From NCBI GenBank assembly GCA_964575715.1, contig CAZNSG010000031.1, forward strand, positions 1-40,965: a stretch of 40,965 bases of DNA, read 5' to 3'. Below, one piece after another: positions 16,518 to 24,625 of the stretch. A model generated the notes under the pieces. It worked only from the letters and a program-made list of their open reading frames with translations. It searched no databases and had not been told where the DNA came from. The position numbers were made by a program, and so were the translations under genes. Source of the DNA: PNAI01 sp964575715. Its GTDB lineage: Bacteria; Pseudomonadota; Alphaproteobacteria; Rhizobiales; Xanthobacteraceae. Position 1 is the stretch's first letter, and every line of letters starts with the position of its first letter.

Positions 16518-17104
16518 GCGTTCGCCTGCCAGGCCACAACCCAGAGCACCGCGAACAGCACCAGGCATCCCAAGATCAGGCCGAGGATGAAGGCGCGTAT
16601 CATGCGCCAGCGGCGATGAATGCGATGGCTCCTAAGATTTAAGTGCGACTTGCCGGCAAGCGGGATCGATTTGTCGGAAAGCGCGCGCTCGCGCTCGATC
16701 AGGCGGCCTGCGACGTAACGGGTAATTGCCTCGACGATATCGGCCATCTCGGTCGACTCGGCGAGCATCTTGCGGCCGTAGCGGCCGTCCAGCACGAACC
16801 GATAGTGACGCTTGTCGCGTCCCATGACGACATGGGCGACCGCGTCGAGCCACAGCCGCGGCGTGTCGCCTCGGCTGATGCCACGGTCGAACAGTTCGAC
16901 GTCGGCGGGAATTTCGGCGAACAGCGGATCAAGCGCCTCGTTGAGCAGTTCGAGCCGGGCAAGCTCCGCATCGCGTAAATCGACGACGACGCCGGATTGT
17001 TCCGCGTTATCGATCCGCGCCTGCCGCATCGCCTCTTTCAAAGTACCGGAAAGCACAGGCGTGTATTCGGCCGGCTCACTATCGCTACGATTACGTCCCC
17101 ACAT
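16514..17104 (-). CDS. Conserved Hyphomicrobiales protein with C-terminal membrane anchor
   Basis: A 196-residue protein. The soluble part contains NAEQSGVVVDLRDAELARLE, then DRGISRGDTPRLWLDAVAHV and a RDKRHYRFVLDGRYGRKM block, and ends in one membrane helix (IRAFILGLILGCLVLFAVLW). Arg-rich HRIHRRWR precedes the helix, so the N-terminal body should be cytoplasmic. I recall homologues of the same plan in Bradyrhizobium annotated as hypothetical; I cannot assign a function. It overlaps the phosphoesterase gene tail by four bases. Confidence 0.75.
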   Translation of the reverse strand: MWGRNRSDSEPAEYTPVLSGTLKEAMRQARIDNAEQSGVVVDLRDAELARLELLNEALDPLFAEIPADVELFDRGISRGDTPRLWLDAVAHVVMGRDKRHYRFVLDGRYGRKMLAESTEMADIVEAITRYVAGRLIERERALSDKSIPLAGKSHLNLRSHRIHRRWRMIRAFILGLILGCLVLFAVLWVVAWQANA

Positions 17105-17197
17105 AATGTTTCCACGTTAGCAGCGGCGCCGGCTGACGCAAGATTAATATGTATTGCCGATCATATTATCGATAATTGCACCGCTTACGTGGCCGAA

Positions 17198-17983
17198 TTA
17201 CTTGACCTGCGGCATCACGCCATAGGCGCGTGCCCAGCCCAAGCCTTCTTCCGTGCGGCCGCGCGGCCGGTATTCGCAGGCGACGTAGCCTTGGTAACCA
17301 AGGCGGTCCACGGCCGCGAGCACGGCGGGATAGTTAATCTCGCCTTCGTCGGGCTCCGCGCGCGCGGGCACCGAGGCGATCTGCACGTGACCGACCACCG
17401 GCAAATGCTTCTCGAACCGCGTGATGAGATCGCCGCCGAGAATTTGCGCGTGGTAGAAATCAAACTGCATCTTCACGTTCGGCTTGCCGATTTTTGCGAT
17501 GACATCGGCGGCGTGCTCGACGCGATTGAGGAAATAATCCGGGCGGTCGCGCGGATTGATCGGCTCGATCAGGAGCGTGATGCTGTTCTTAAGCGCCGCG
17601 TCGGCTGCGCGCGTGAGATTGGCGATGAAGACGCGTTCGGCGGCGGGGCGCTGCTCGGGCGGCACCTTGCCGGCAAGGCAATGAATCTGGCTGCCACCGA
17701 TCGCCACCACATAGTCGAGCGCCTGCTTGAACAGCGTCTCCCAATCGCGCTCGCGCCCCGGCACAGCGGCAAGCCCGAACTCGCCGCTGCGGCCTTGCGC
17801 GGTGTTGAGGCCAAGCTGAGTGAGGCCATGGCGATCGATCTCCGCTTTCACGGCGGAGGGCGCGTGATCGTAGGGGAACTGCAGTTCCACCGTCTTGAAT
17901 CCGGCTCTGGCTGCGGCGCCAAAGCGTTCGAGCAGCGGGCGCTCGGTGAACAGATAAGCGAGATTGGCGGCGAGACGGGGCAT
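17198..17983 (-). CDS. hyi: Hydroxypyruvate isomerase
   Basis: Interconverts hydroxypyruvate and tartronate semialdehyde in glyoxylate/tartrate metabolism. The 261-residue TIM-barrel protein begins MPRLAANLAYLFTERPLLER, typical of Hyi, and the two metal/catalytic glutamates are in LLIEPINPRD and VACEYRPRG. DFYHAQILGGDL and GHVQIASVPAR are further family blocks. The ATG at 17983 has AAGGAC upstream; the open frame continues to 18160 but overlaps the divergent gene and is not family-like. It lies back to back with a dehydrogenase gene across 85 bases. A related sugar-phosphate isomerase specificity cannot be excluded. Confidence 0.9.
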   Translation of the reverse strand: MPRLAANLAYLFTERPLLERFGAAARAGFKTVELQFPYDHAPSAVKAEIDRHGLTQLGLNTAQGRSGEFGLAAVPGRERDWETLFKQALDYVVAIGGSQIHCLAGKVPPEQRPAAERVFIANLTRAADAALKNSITLLIEPINPRDRPDYFLNRVEHAADVIAKIGKPNVKMQFDFYHAQILGGDLITRFEKHLPVVGHVQIASVPARAEPDEGEINYPAVLAAVDRLGYQGYVACEYRPRGRTEEGLGWARAYGVMPQVK

Positions 17984-18068
17984 ATGTCCTTCTTGGGTCG
18001 AGCTTGCGCAAATGCGGCGTTCGGTATTCATTAGCGCAAACCCGCCCTCCTGCACCACCTTGTTCAAT

Positions 18069-19166
18069 ATGCTCGTCAACGACGCCTTCCACATCGCCGT
18101 GCTTGCCGGAGACGGCATTGGGCCGGAGGTCATGGCTCCTGCGCTCGAGATTCTTCGCAAGGTCGAGGCGATGACTCCGGGCCTGAAGTTCCGTTTCGAG
18201 GAGGCACTGGCCGGAGCGGGCTATTATCGCGCGCATGGCAAATCGATGCCGGAGAGCACCATAAAGCTGTGCGAGCAGGCCGACGCCATCCTGCTCGGCG
18301 CCTGCGGGCTGCCTTCCGTGCGCTATCCCGACAATACCGAGATTATGCCGCAGGTCGAGCTGCGCTTTATCTTCGACCTCTACGCCGGCGTGCGACCCTG
18401 CCGGCTGATCGGCGGCGTGCCGAGCCCGATCGTGGGCGCGGCCGAGCGCGGTATCGATCTCGTGCTGATCCGCGAGTCGACCGAGGGGCTGTTCGCCTCC
18501 ATGGGCAAGGGCGTAGTGACCGAGAACGAGGCGCGCGAGACGCTGGTCATCACCCGCAAGACTTCCGAGCGCCTGTTCGAATTCTCATTTCGTTTGGCGG
18601 AGCGGCGCAAGACGCGCCAGCGCCCCGGGCGGCTGGCTTGCGTGGACAAGGCCAATGCGTTCAAAGCATACGCGTTCTTTCGCAAGCTGTTCGACGAATG
18701 CGCGGCGCGCCATCCCGGCGTTGTCACCGATCGATTCTATGTCGATGCGTGCGCGGCCATGCTGGTGCGCCGGCCATGGGACTTCGACGTGCTGGTGATG
18801 GAAAACATGTTCGGCGACATCCTGTCCGATTTGACTGCCGGGCTGATCGGCGGAATGGGCATGGCGCCCTCCGCCGACATTGGCGATGCCCACGCGGTGT
18901 TCCAACCCTGCCACGGCACGGCGCCCGACATCATGGGGAAGGCGCTGGCCAATCCAACCGCCATGATCCTCTCGGCGGCGATGATGCTGGACTGGCTTGG
19001 CATGCGGCACGACCATGCACCCGCCAGCGAGGCCGCGCTGCGAATCGAGCGGGCGGTGGATCGCGCTTATGAAACTGGCCTTACTCCGGTCGAGTTCGGT
19101 GGGCGCGACGGCACCAACGCAATCGCCAGCGCGGTGTTGCGATCGCTCGATGCGCGTGCAGCGTAA
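18069..19166 (+). CDS. Isocitrate/isopropylmalate dehydrogenase family enzyme
   Basis: A 365-residue beta-decarboxylating NAD(P)-dependent dehydrogenase. Motifs: GDGIGPEV at about 15-22, RESTEGLF at about 135-142, the active-site lysine in DKANAFK, the metal aspartates in MFGDILSD, and HGTAPDI of the nucleotide site. The RExTEG form is typical of tartrate/D-malate and isocitrate members and less so of LeuB. Because a hydroxypyruvate isomerase gene sits divergently next to it, and tartrate dehydrogenases produce oxaloglycolate that yields hydroxypyruvate, a tartrate-type substrate is plausible; that is inference. No strong ribosome-binding site precedes the ATG, which was chosen for the normal N-terminus. 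Confidence 0.88.
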   Translation: MLVNDAFHIAVLAGDGIGPEVMAPALEILRKVEAMTPGLKFRFEEALAGAGYYRAHGKSMPESTIKLCEQADAILLGACGLPSVRYPDNTEIMPQVELRFIFDLYAGVRPCRLIGGVPSPIVGAAERGIDLVLIRESTEGLFASMGKGVVTENEARETLVITRKTSERLFEFSFRLAERRKTRQRPGRLACVDKANAFKAYAFFRKLFDECAARHPGVVTDRFYVDACAAMLVRRPWDFDVLVMENMFGDILSDLTAGLIGGMGMAPSADIGDAHAVFQPCHGTAPDIMGKALANPTAMILSAAMMLDWLGMRHDHAPASEAALRIERAVDRAYETGLTPVEFGGRDGTNAIASAVLRSLDARAA

Positions 19167-19204
19167 TCCATTGGTTCGCAATCGCTTTCGCAGTCTAATT
19201 TGAG

Positions 19205-19360
19205 TGGATTGTGGGATACTGCCCACTTTTTGACGTTCTGCCCACAGTTACACAATGGCAACCTATCGTATGATATTTAAATATATTCAATACTTCAATG
19301 GCTTAAATATATGGGATATTGCCCAATTGTTGTCCCACATATTTGATGGGATAGTTTGTG
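19205..19360. promoter_or_regulatory. AT-rich leader with repeated TGGGATA / TGCCCA boxes
   Basis: This stretch is far richer in A and T than its surroundings. TGGGATA occurs at 19212, 19312 and 19347; CTGCCCAC at 19219 and 19238; TTGCCCA at 19319; and an inverted TCCCACA at 19333. The 16-base unit at 19211-19226 is itself a hairpin GTGGG/CCCAC. Between the two clusters is an ATATTTAA / TTAAATAT inverted repeat (about 19273-19310). It lies 100 bases before a gene whose product starts with a possible DNA-binding segment, so autoregulation is a natural guess. Confidence 0.5.
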
Positions 19361-19462
19361 GTTGACCGCAGCCCGCGACATTGGTTCGCTTGGCATGGTC
19401 GGGTGCCGTAATTGACGGCAATCGCTGCGCCGGCAAGACGAAGAGCGCCCCGGGAATTGCCT

Positions 19463-20869
19463 ATGAACGCTCAAGAGCTATTGCAAGAAATTTCCAACTA
19501 TTGCCGGCAAACGGGGCTTGCGGAATCGACCTTTGGCCGACGCGCGGTCAACGACGGCAAGCTGGCAAGCCGGCTGCGCCACGGCGGCCGCATCACCACC
19601 GAAACGCTCGATCGCATCATCATGTTCATGTCGAACAACCGCACCTCCACCCGCCCGGCTGTCATCACGCGGAGTCACGCGCCGCAGCCGCCCGCGCCGA
19701 GCGCACCGGCTAAGGCTGTGGCCACAGTCGGCGGCAAGGCGGACGATCCGCAGCGCAATTTCCGCTTCTTCGACAACCGGCAGAAATATCTCCTCTTCGT
19801 CAACACGTGTAGCGAGAAATGGGTGATCGGCGAGCGCGTGGGGCTTGAGCTTGCCAACATCCATCCGCGTCCGCCGGCGGTGCGAATGTTCGATGCCGGC
19901 GTCGGCGACGGCACCGTGCTCGCGCGCGTGCTGCGCGCCATGCATGACCGCGCACCGACCATGCCGTTCTATGTGGTCGGCAAGGAGATCAGCCTCGAGG
20001 ATATTCGGCTCACGCTGCAGAAAATGGCCGACCGGTTCCTCGAACACCCGGCGACCGTATTGGTGCTTACCAATCTCGCCTATGCCGACGCGCCGTGGCT
20101 TGCCGTCAAGTCAGTGACCGCGGCGACGAGCCTGGTGTGGCACGAGCTGCCGCTGAGCGGCAATACAGCCTACCGCTTTCAAGAGCAGATCACCGATCTC
20201 GTACCGTTCCTGGCCGAGAACTGGAAGGCGCGCGTGAGCGCCAAGACCGGCAACCCGGTGTATGAGCGCCCGGTCGTGCTCGTGATCTATCGCCAGGACC
20301 ACAAATTCCTGCTCGACCCGATCATTCCGAAACCCGGTGGGACAGTCGCCAATTATGATCTCGTGATCGCCTCGCAGCCCTATCGCGCGCGTTCCTCGCT
20401 TGATTTCAAGGCCAAGCGCGTGATCGCTCCGCTGGCGCGCGCACTCGGCCCTGGCGGCCGGCTCATCGCCATTCATTCGCACGGCCATGATCCCGGGATG
20501 GAGATTATTCGAAAGATCTGGCCAAACGACAATCCGTTCATTACCGACCGCCATCAAATCCTCAAAGCCGTCAAGCAAGAGCTCGGGCCTGCGGGTCGCG
20601 ATCTTAACTTCAACGCCTATGCGGATAATCGTTCGCTGTTCCGCTACGACATGCACACGCTGCCATCGGAAATTTCGGAATCGATCGGCACTTCGACGCT
20701 GTTTGCCGCCTGGAACGCGGCGATTTATGTGGCGCAAATCGAAGACGACCGGCTGGCCGCGGTGGTTGCCGATGGCAGCTATCTCCATGCCACCCGCGAT
20801 GTGCTGCGCGAGCATGGCGGCTTGTGGTTCTACGATGAATCCTACGTCATCTCTCGACGGAGGGAATAA
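19463..20869 (+). CDS. HTH-like N-terminus plus methyltransferase-like protein
   Basis: A 468-residue protein with two parts. Residues 1-50 (MNAQELLQEISNYCRQTGLA then STFGRRAVNDGKLASRLRHG) look like a small helix-turn-helix of a type seen in alphaproteobacterial regulators. After a Pro/Ala-rich linker (about 66-92) comes a class I SAM-methyltransferase-like fold: VRMFDAGVGDGTVLARVLRA is the glycine-rich motif I, FYVVGKEIS the acidic-end strand, and NYDLVIASQPYRARS resembles motif IV. LGPGGRLIAIHSHGHDPG follows the usual motif VI. A MetF-like gene begins on its stop codon (TAATG), so the methyl-group theme is shared. The substrate is unknown. The start ATG has only a weak GGGAA site; a TTG at 19412 would lengthen it. 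Confidence 0.75.
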   Translation: MNAQELLQEISNYCRQTGLAESTFGRRAVNDGKLASRLRHGGRITTETLDRIIMFMSNNRTSTRPAVITRSHAPQPPAPSAPAKAVATVGGKADDPQRNFRFFDNRQKYLLFVNTCSEKWVIGERVGLELANIHPRPPAVRMFDAGVGDGTVLARVLRAMHDRAPTMPFYVVGKEISLEDIRLTLQKMADRFLEHPATVLVLTNLAYADAPWLAVKSVTAATSLVWHELPLSGNTAYRFQEQITDLVPFLAENWKARVSAKTGNPVYERPVVLVIYRQDHKFLLDPIIPKPGGTVANYDLVIASQPYRARSSLDFKAKRVIAPLARALGPGGRLIAIHSHGHDPGMEIIRKIWPNDNPFITDRHQILKAVKQELGPAGRDLNFNAYADNRSLFRYDMHTLPSEISESIGTSTLFAAWNAAIYVAQIEDDRLAAVVADGSYLHATRDVLREHGGLWFYDESYVISRRRE

Positions 20870-21801
20870 TGATGACATCGACCGTTGTGCCCCGCATTTC
20901 ATCTGCAAGTCCTGCCATAACAACGCGGCGGATTGCGGATTTCCTGCGCGACTTTTCGATCGAGGCGATGCGTCCTACGCATGCTGATCTTAATGAGCTG
21001 AAATCGGCCGCGCCGATGGTCCGTCAGGTTTATCTCTCCGCAGTTCCGGCGCACCCGCTGTCCGACCTGGTTTATTTTGCGGGCAATGTGCGAGCGGCTG
21101 GCTTCGAGCCGGTTCCACATCTGGCCGCGCGTAGTCTCGCGAGCGCCGAGGCGCTCGACACTTTGCTTGCGCAACTCTCGAAGGAGGCCAATGTCCGTCG
21201 TCTCTTAATCATCGCCGGCGATCATAACCCGCCGCGCGGTCCATTCACCAACGCCATTGAGGTGATCGAGAGCGGATCGTTGCAACGCCACGGCATCATC
21301 GATGTGGGTATTGCCGGCTACCCGGAAGGTCATCCGCGGATCACCACCGATGTGCTCGATCGCGCGCTCGCCGCCAAGATCGAAGCGGCCGAACAGACCG
21401 GGCTCAATATTCACATCGTTACCCAGTTTGGCTTTTCCGCGGAGCGAATCGTGAGCTGGGTTTCCCGCCTGCGCGATCAAGGGTACGAGCATCCGGTCCA
21501 TATCGGCTTGGCCGGCCTGACCAATCTCGCAACGCTCCTGCGTTATGCCCGGCGCTGCGGTGTTGTGGCGTCAGCGCAGGGGCTGACGCGGCAGGGTGGC
21601 TTGCTTAAGCATCTCGTCGGGACCAGTGCGCCGGATGGCATTATCCGAGCGCTTGCAGAATCTGGCGGTCAGCTCGGCAAGGTTGCGGCACATTTCTACT
21701 CGTTCGGCGGCCTCGGGGCGACCGCGCGCTGGGCCGGGGCGGCCGCGGTAGAGCGCATCGTGCTTGACCGCTCGGAAGGATTTGGGGTCGAGCCGCCGTA
21801 A
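20869..21801 (+). CDS. MetF-like methylenetetrahydrofolate reductase
   Basis: A 310-residue TIM-barrel flavoprotein of the MTHFR family, expected to reduce 5,10-methylene-THF to 5-methyl-THF or run a related one-carbon step. Family blocks include MRPTHADLNELK near the start, VRRLLIIAGDHNPPRG, GIAGYPEGHPR, HIVTQFGFSAERIVSW and HIGLAGLTNLATLLRYARRC. It is visibly divergent from standard MetF, so it may serve a specialised pathway. It is coupled to the preceding methyltransferase-like gene by TAATG, with GGAGGG upstream; the second ATG at 20872 has better spacing. Confidence 0.82.
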   Translation: MMTSTVVPRISSASPAITTRRIADFLRDFSIEAMRPTHADLNELKSAAPMVRQVYLSAVPAHPLSDLVYFAGNVRAAGFEPVPHLAARSLASAEALDTLLAQLSKEANVRRLLIIAGDHNPPRGPFTNAIEVIESGSLQRHGIIDVGIAGYPEGHPRITTDVLDRALAAKIEAAEQTGLNIHIVTQFGFSAERIVSWVSRLRDQGYEHPVHIGLAGLTNLATLLRYARRCGVVASAQGLTRQGGLLKHLVGTSAPDGIIRALAESGGQLGKVAAHFYSFGGLGATARWAGAAAVERIVLDRSEGFGVEPP

Positions 21802-21825
21802 GGCGTGGACTCATAAACGCGCAGC

Positions 21826-21853
21826 CAAAAACTGACGTGCAAAAACTGACGTG
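21826..21853. repeat. Tandem 14-base duplication
   Basis: Two exact head-to-tail copies of CAAAAACTGACGTG immediately downstream of the MetF-like gene, at the point where composition shifts. It may be a scar of an insertion event or simple slippage. Confidence 0.7.
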
Positions 21854-21869
21854 CATGAACAGCCGATCA

Positions 21870-21898
21870 ATGTCTGGTTTCGGGGTAAGAGCAGACAT
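21870..21898. repeat. ATGTCTG-TTT-GGGG repeat, left copy
   Basis: Seven-base arms ATGTCTG / CAGACAT with a G-rich interior. A related copy, ATGTCTGCTTTTGGGG onward, lies at 24460-24490. Sequences like this recur in Bradyrhizobium-like intergenic DNA as I remember them. Confidence 0.5.
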
Positions 21899-22108
21899 CG
21901 CAATTACATGGCGGAATCAGCGCGTTTGACCCATTTCGACAGATGCGGTCCAGGATTTGCCGCAGTGCAAATTGACCATTGCACCCCCATTTCGGGGATC
22001 GAAAATTCCTGTATTTATGAACAGGGTCGGGGCAGTCCCGAGCCTGGGGGAGGCAATGCTTCGGCGCATAAGTTCGCCATGCATTGCAGAGGGCTTTTTT
22101 GAACTGCA

Positions 22109-23152
22109 ATGACGCCAAAAATAGTACTGAGCTACCGACGCGCTGATACTGGCGCAATTACCGGACGCATCGATGACCGGCTGGTTGAACAATACGGTCG
22201 GGAACAAATATTTCGTGACATAGACAATATCCCTATTGGCTCCGATTTTCGGACTGTGATCAGTGACACAATGCAAGGATGTGACGTAGTTCTCGCAATT
22301 GTTGGTCCTGACTGGATAGGCAGACTTACAGACGGACATACTCGTATCGAGAACGACGATGATGTGGTGCGAGCTGAAATCGAGTTAGCAATGCAAGCTC
22401 GTGTCACGATTATGCCTGTCCTTATCGATGGTGCGACTATGCCAAACGCTTCTGAACTTCCCGATGCCATAAAAAAATTCTCGAATATCAATGCAGCGTT
22501 CGTTGATAGCGGACGAGATTTTCATCATCATGTGGATCGCTTGATCAAATCAATTAATCAGATCTTAGCCGAAATAGGAAAAACACCGCCGCCGCTCAAG
22601 CACGGTAACCAGCCAAAACTATTTCCGATGGTTTCAGGGCTACTGACCAAGCCATCAACTTTGACAACTGGCGGAATGCTGGCTCTGCCCCTCGCAGCAT
22701 CATACGCATCGCTCGCACCTCCTGCTCCATCAACTTCAGTGGCCATTGCTATCGCTATTTTTGGCCAAATAGTCTCATTATTGATTGCAGCTCGCCACCT
22801 AGCATCCACCATGCGAAGGAATATCAATCGCCTCATGGTCGGCGGAATAATCGTGCTTGCGTTGGCTAGTCTTGTGTACCTGTGGGCATTATCCGCCTAT
22901 ACATTCGAAATACCTACGTCAAAGGAGCGACAGTCAAAGGGGTTCGTGTGCTCCACTAATGCTCTCATTGTCTATGGGAATAAGTGCCCGAGTCTTGGGG
23001 ACGACGACCTTAGAGAGGCTGAATATGTCGCAGAACGATTATGGACGGCTCAATCGATTGCAATTGTCAACGTCGGGCTACTGACACTTTGGACACTTAG
23101 CTTCGTCTCGCTTGCGATAGTCGTGACTTGTCTACTCGCGCTACAAATCTGA
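22109..23152 (+). CDS. TIR-domain protein with C-terminal membrane helices
   Basis: A 347-residue protein. Residues 1-155 are a bacterial TIR domain: IVLSYRRADTGAITGRIDDR at the start, IFRDIDNIPIGSDFR (the BB-loop region), CDVVLAIVGPDWIG, then DDDVVRAEIELAM with Glu90 at the position expected for the NADase glutamate. Three clear hydrophobic segments follow (about 211-229, 241-263 and 317-345), with a weaker one near 186-205, so the TIR part is membrane-tethered and probably cytoplasmic. Bacterial TIR proteins cleave NAD+ or make signalling cyclic ADP-ribose forms, often in anti-phage defence. No STING, SIR2 or ThsA partner gene is nearby. Codon use and composition differ from the high-GC neighbours, suggesting acquisition. 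Confidence 0.85.
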   Translation: MTPKIVLSYRRADTGAITGRIDDRLVEQYGREQIFRDIDNIPIGSDFRTVISDTMQGCDVVLAIVGPDWIGRLTDGHTRIENDDDVVRAEIELAMQARVTIMPVLIDGATMPNASELPDAIKKFSNINAAFVDSGRDFHHHVDRLIKSINQILAEIGKTPPPLKHGNQPKLFPMVSGLLTKPSTLTTGGMLALPLAASYASLAPPAPSTSVAIAIAIFGQIVSLLIAARHLASTMRRNINRLMVGGIIVLALASLVYLWALSAYTFEIPTSKERQSKGFVCSTNALIVYGNKCPSLGDDDLREAEYVAERLWTAQSIAIVNVGLLTLWTLSFVSLAIVVTCLLALQI

Positions 23153-23190
23153 TGCGATATTGATGGTCCCTGACGCTCTGCGTCATTGCA

Positions 23191-24252
23191 CTATTGTCCG
23201 GAATATCTAATGGTCCAAATTATTGGGGCCGACTGATTATACACTCCATCACCGAAGGTCTGAGTGCCCTTTTTCCGAAGGCCACCAGGCCATGTTACAA
23301 CATAGCGATAGGTGCCAATTAACCCTGTGTCTGCTCCGTCCGAATAGTCTTGACCGTGGTTACATTGATCAGGGTCATCGGCATCCAGGTGTTGCTTCGA
23401 GCAGAGAGTATGAAAAAATTTAGGTATCACCCAAACCTGTCCTCCCGATGGCACTGTCTTGATCTTAAGTAGGACACCAGGACCTCCACATCCCCAAGTA
23501 TAGTCTACCTCTGGCAAAGCCGCATTGGACTTGCGCCGAAAATCATCCATAGCCTCAAGGAGTATTTTTATTTCCGGCCCTTCTTCAATTCCTCCACGGA
23601 GAATCTTAGAAAATTCGGCGCGCTCATAATTAGCCAAGAGGGATTGCCAGATTGACTGGGGATAGCCCATCCACGTCAGCTGTCGAGATGCCTTCTCGAC
23701 CCGCTCAGCAAGACTCGACAATGCGTTTGTGAGTTCATCTGGGGTATAAGATCTTATGGTCTTCCAATTCTCCGTACATATGTCACCGAAGATATAATAT
23801 TTTTTATTTGGGTTGGGTCGACCAGGGATTTTGTAAATATCAGCGATCATACTTTTAAATATCTCGTAATGTGCCCCGGGATTCGCTCTGACAAGAGCGC
23901 TCGATGACTGCCCGATTGGCGACGTTAGTCCTGTGGGCGCCGAGAGTTCGGAAATTCGTCGCTCGTAAAGCTCCTGTATGCAACGGATGTCTTGTCTGCA
24001 AATATTGCGAGATTGCAGCCACTGAACCTGGCTTGCCACAAGAGACCGGCGTTCTAATCCCGCAAGATTACTCAGCCGATTGAAATAAAGATTCGACATA
24101 CGCTGATCAAGCTCCGAAAGGCGGCTGCTCTGACAAATTGCCACTTCATCGGGCTTGGTATTAGTGCGACAATCAAAGCTCTGTGCTTGCGCCGCGATCG
24201 ACGTAAGTGAAATGAGCAACACGGCAAACATTTCAGAAAATCGGCGGGACAC
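23191..24252 (-). CDS. Secreted LprI/DUF1311-like protein
   Basis: A 353-residue exported protein. A signal peptide (SRRFSEMFAVLLISLTSIAA, cut near AQAQS) leads to a DUF1311/LprI N-terminal-type domain of about 80 residues with paired cysteines: FDCRTNTKPDEVAICQSSRL, then LQSRNICRQDIRCIQELYER. The remaining 230 residues, including TWGCGGPGVLLKIK and a C-terminal IGTYRYVVTWPGG part, are not familiar to me. The GTG at 24252 is chosen because GGGGAG lies nine bases upstream; an ATG at 24231 lacks such a site. LprI proteins inhibit lysozyme in some bacteria, but here the role is open. It converges on the TIR gene and shares its lower GC. Confidence 0.72.
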   Translation of the reverse strand: MSRRFSEMFAVLLISLTSIAAQAQSFDCRTNTKPDEVAICQSSRLSELDQRMSNLYFNRLSNLAGLERRSLVASQVQWLQSRNICRQDIRCIQELYERRISELSAPTGLTSPIGQSSSALVRANPGAHYEIFKSMIADIYKIPGRPNPNKKYYIFGDICTENWKTIRSYTPDELTNALSSLAERVEKASRQLTWMGYPQSIWQSLLANYERAEFSKILRGGIEEGPEIKILLEAMDDFRRKSNAALPEVDYTWGCGGPGVLLKIKTVPSGGQVWVIPKFFHTLCSKQHLDADDPDQCNHGQDYSDGADTGLIGTYRYVVTWPGGLRKKGTQTFGDGVYNQSAPIIWTIRYSGQ

Positions 24253-24625
24253 GGCAATAATCTCCCCATAGAACAATAAATCTAAAGGCAACCTCACTTC
24301 AACCCCAGATACCACTTGCTGAGGCGTTCCAAGCGTATGAGGCGCCCTATACTAACCTTGCTAGCCCGCGCGAACGCGGTGGTTGAGTAAGGCTCGCTGT
24401 TTTCTGCGGCGCAAAATGTCGTTCCTGGCACTAAGCGGACGTGCCAAACGCGATGGCAAATGTCTGCTTTTGGGGGGAGGAGGTGGACATAGCGGACGTA
24501 CCGTGTAGCGTATTTTATGAGTACACGGCTTAACGCGAAAATTGCCAACGGTGCGTTTGCCGCGTCTCGCCTTGCCTGCGGCCTTATGTAATGATGGGGC
24601 AGAACGAAAACAGGGAGGATGCGTC
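24253..24625. other. Non-coding right border of the lower-GC segment
   Basis: About 370 bases with no gene I can support. It contains the promoter side of the LprI-like gene, the repeat copy at 24460-24490, a few GCGGAC/GTCCGC words around it, and a GGGAGGA ribosome-binding site for the TAXI gene. Confidence 0.5.
24460..24490. repeat. ATGTCTG-TTT-GGGG repeat, right copy
   Basis: Begins ATGTCTGCTTTTGGGG and ends GTGGACAT, a weaker inverted repeat than the left copy at 21870-21898 but sharing its first 16 bases apart from two substitutions. The two copies bracket the TIR and LprI-like genes in the same orientation. Confidence 0.5.

Larger units (their letters stand above)
21802..22108. other. 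Non-coding left border of a lower-GC segment
   Basis: Just over 300 bases with no convincing gene. It holds a tandem 14-base duplication of CAAAAACTGACGTG at 21826-21853, then an inverted repeat ATGTCTG / CAGACAT at 21870-21898 whose inner sequence (GTTTCGGGGTAAGAG) resembles an element at 24460-24490, on the far side of the TIR/LprI pair. The base composition falls towards half GC from here on. Confidence 0.55.

Noticed and set aside
19205..19360. Sigma-54 promoter from TGGGATATTGCCCA
   Set aside because: The GG and GC are only about eight bases apart, too short for a -24/-12 element.
21802..24625. Prophage or integrative element carrying the TIR gene
   Set aside because: No integrase, transposase, phage structural gene or tRNA attachment site is present; only composition and short repeats suggest transfer.
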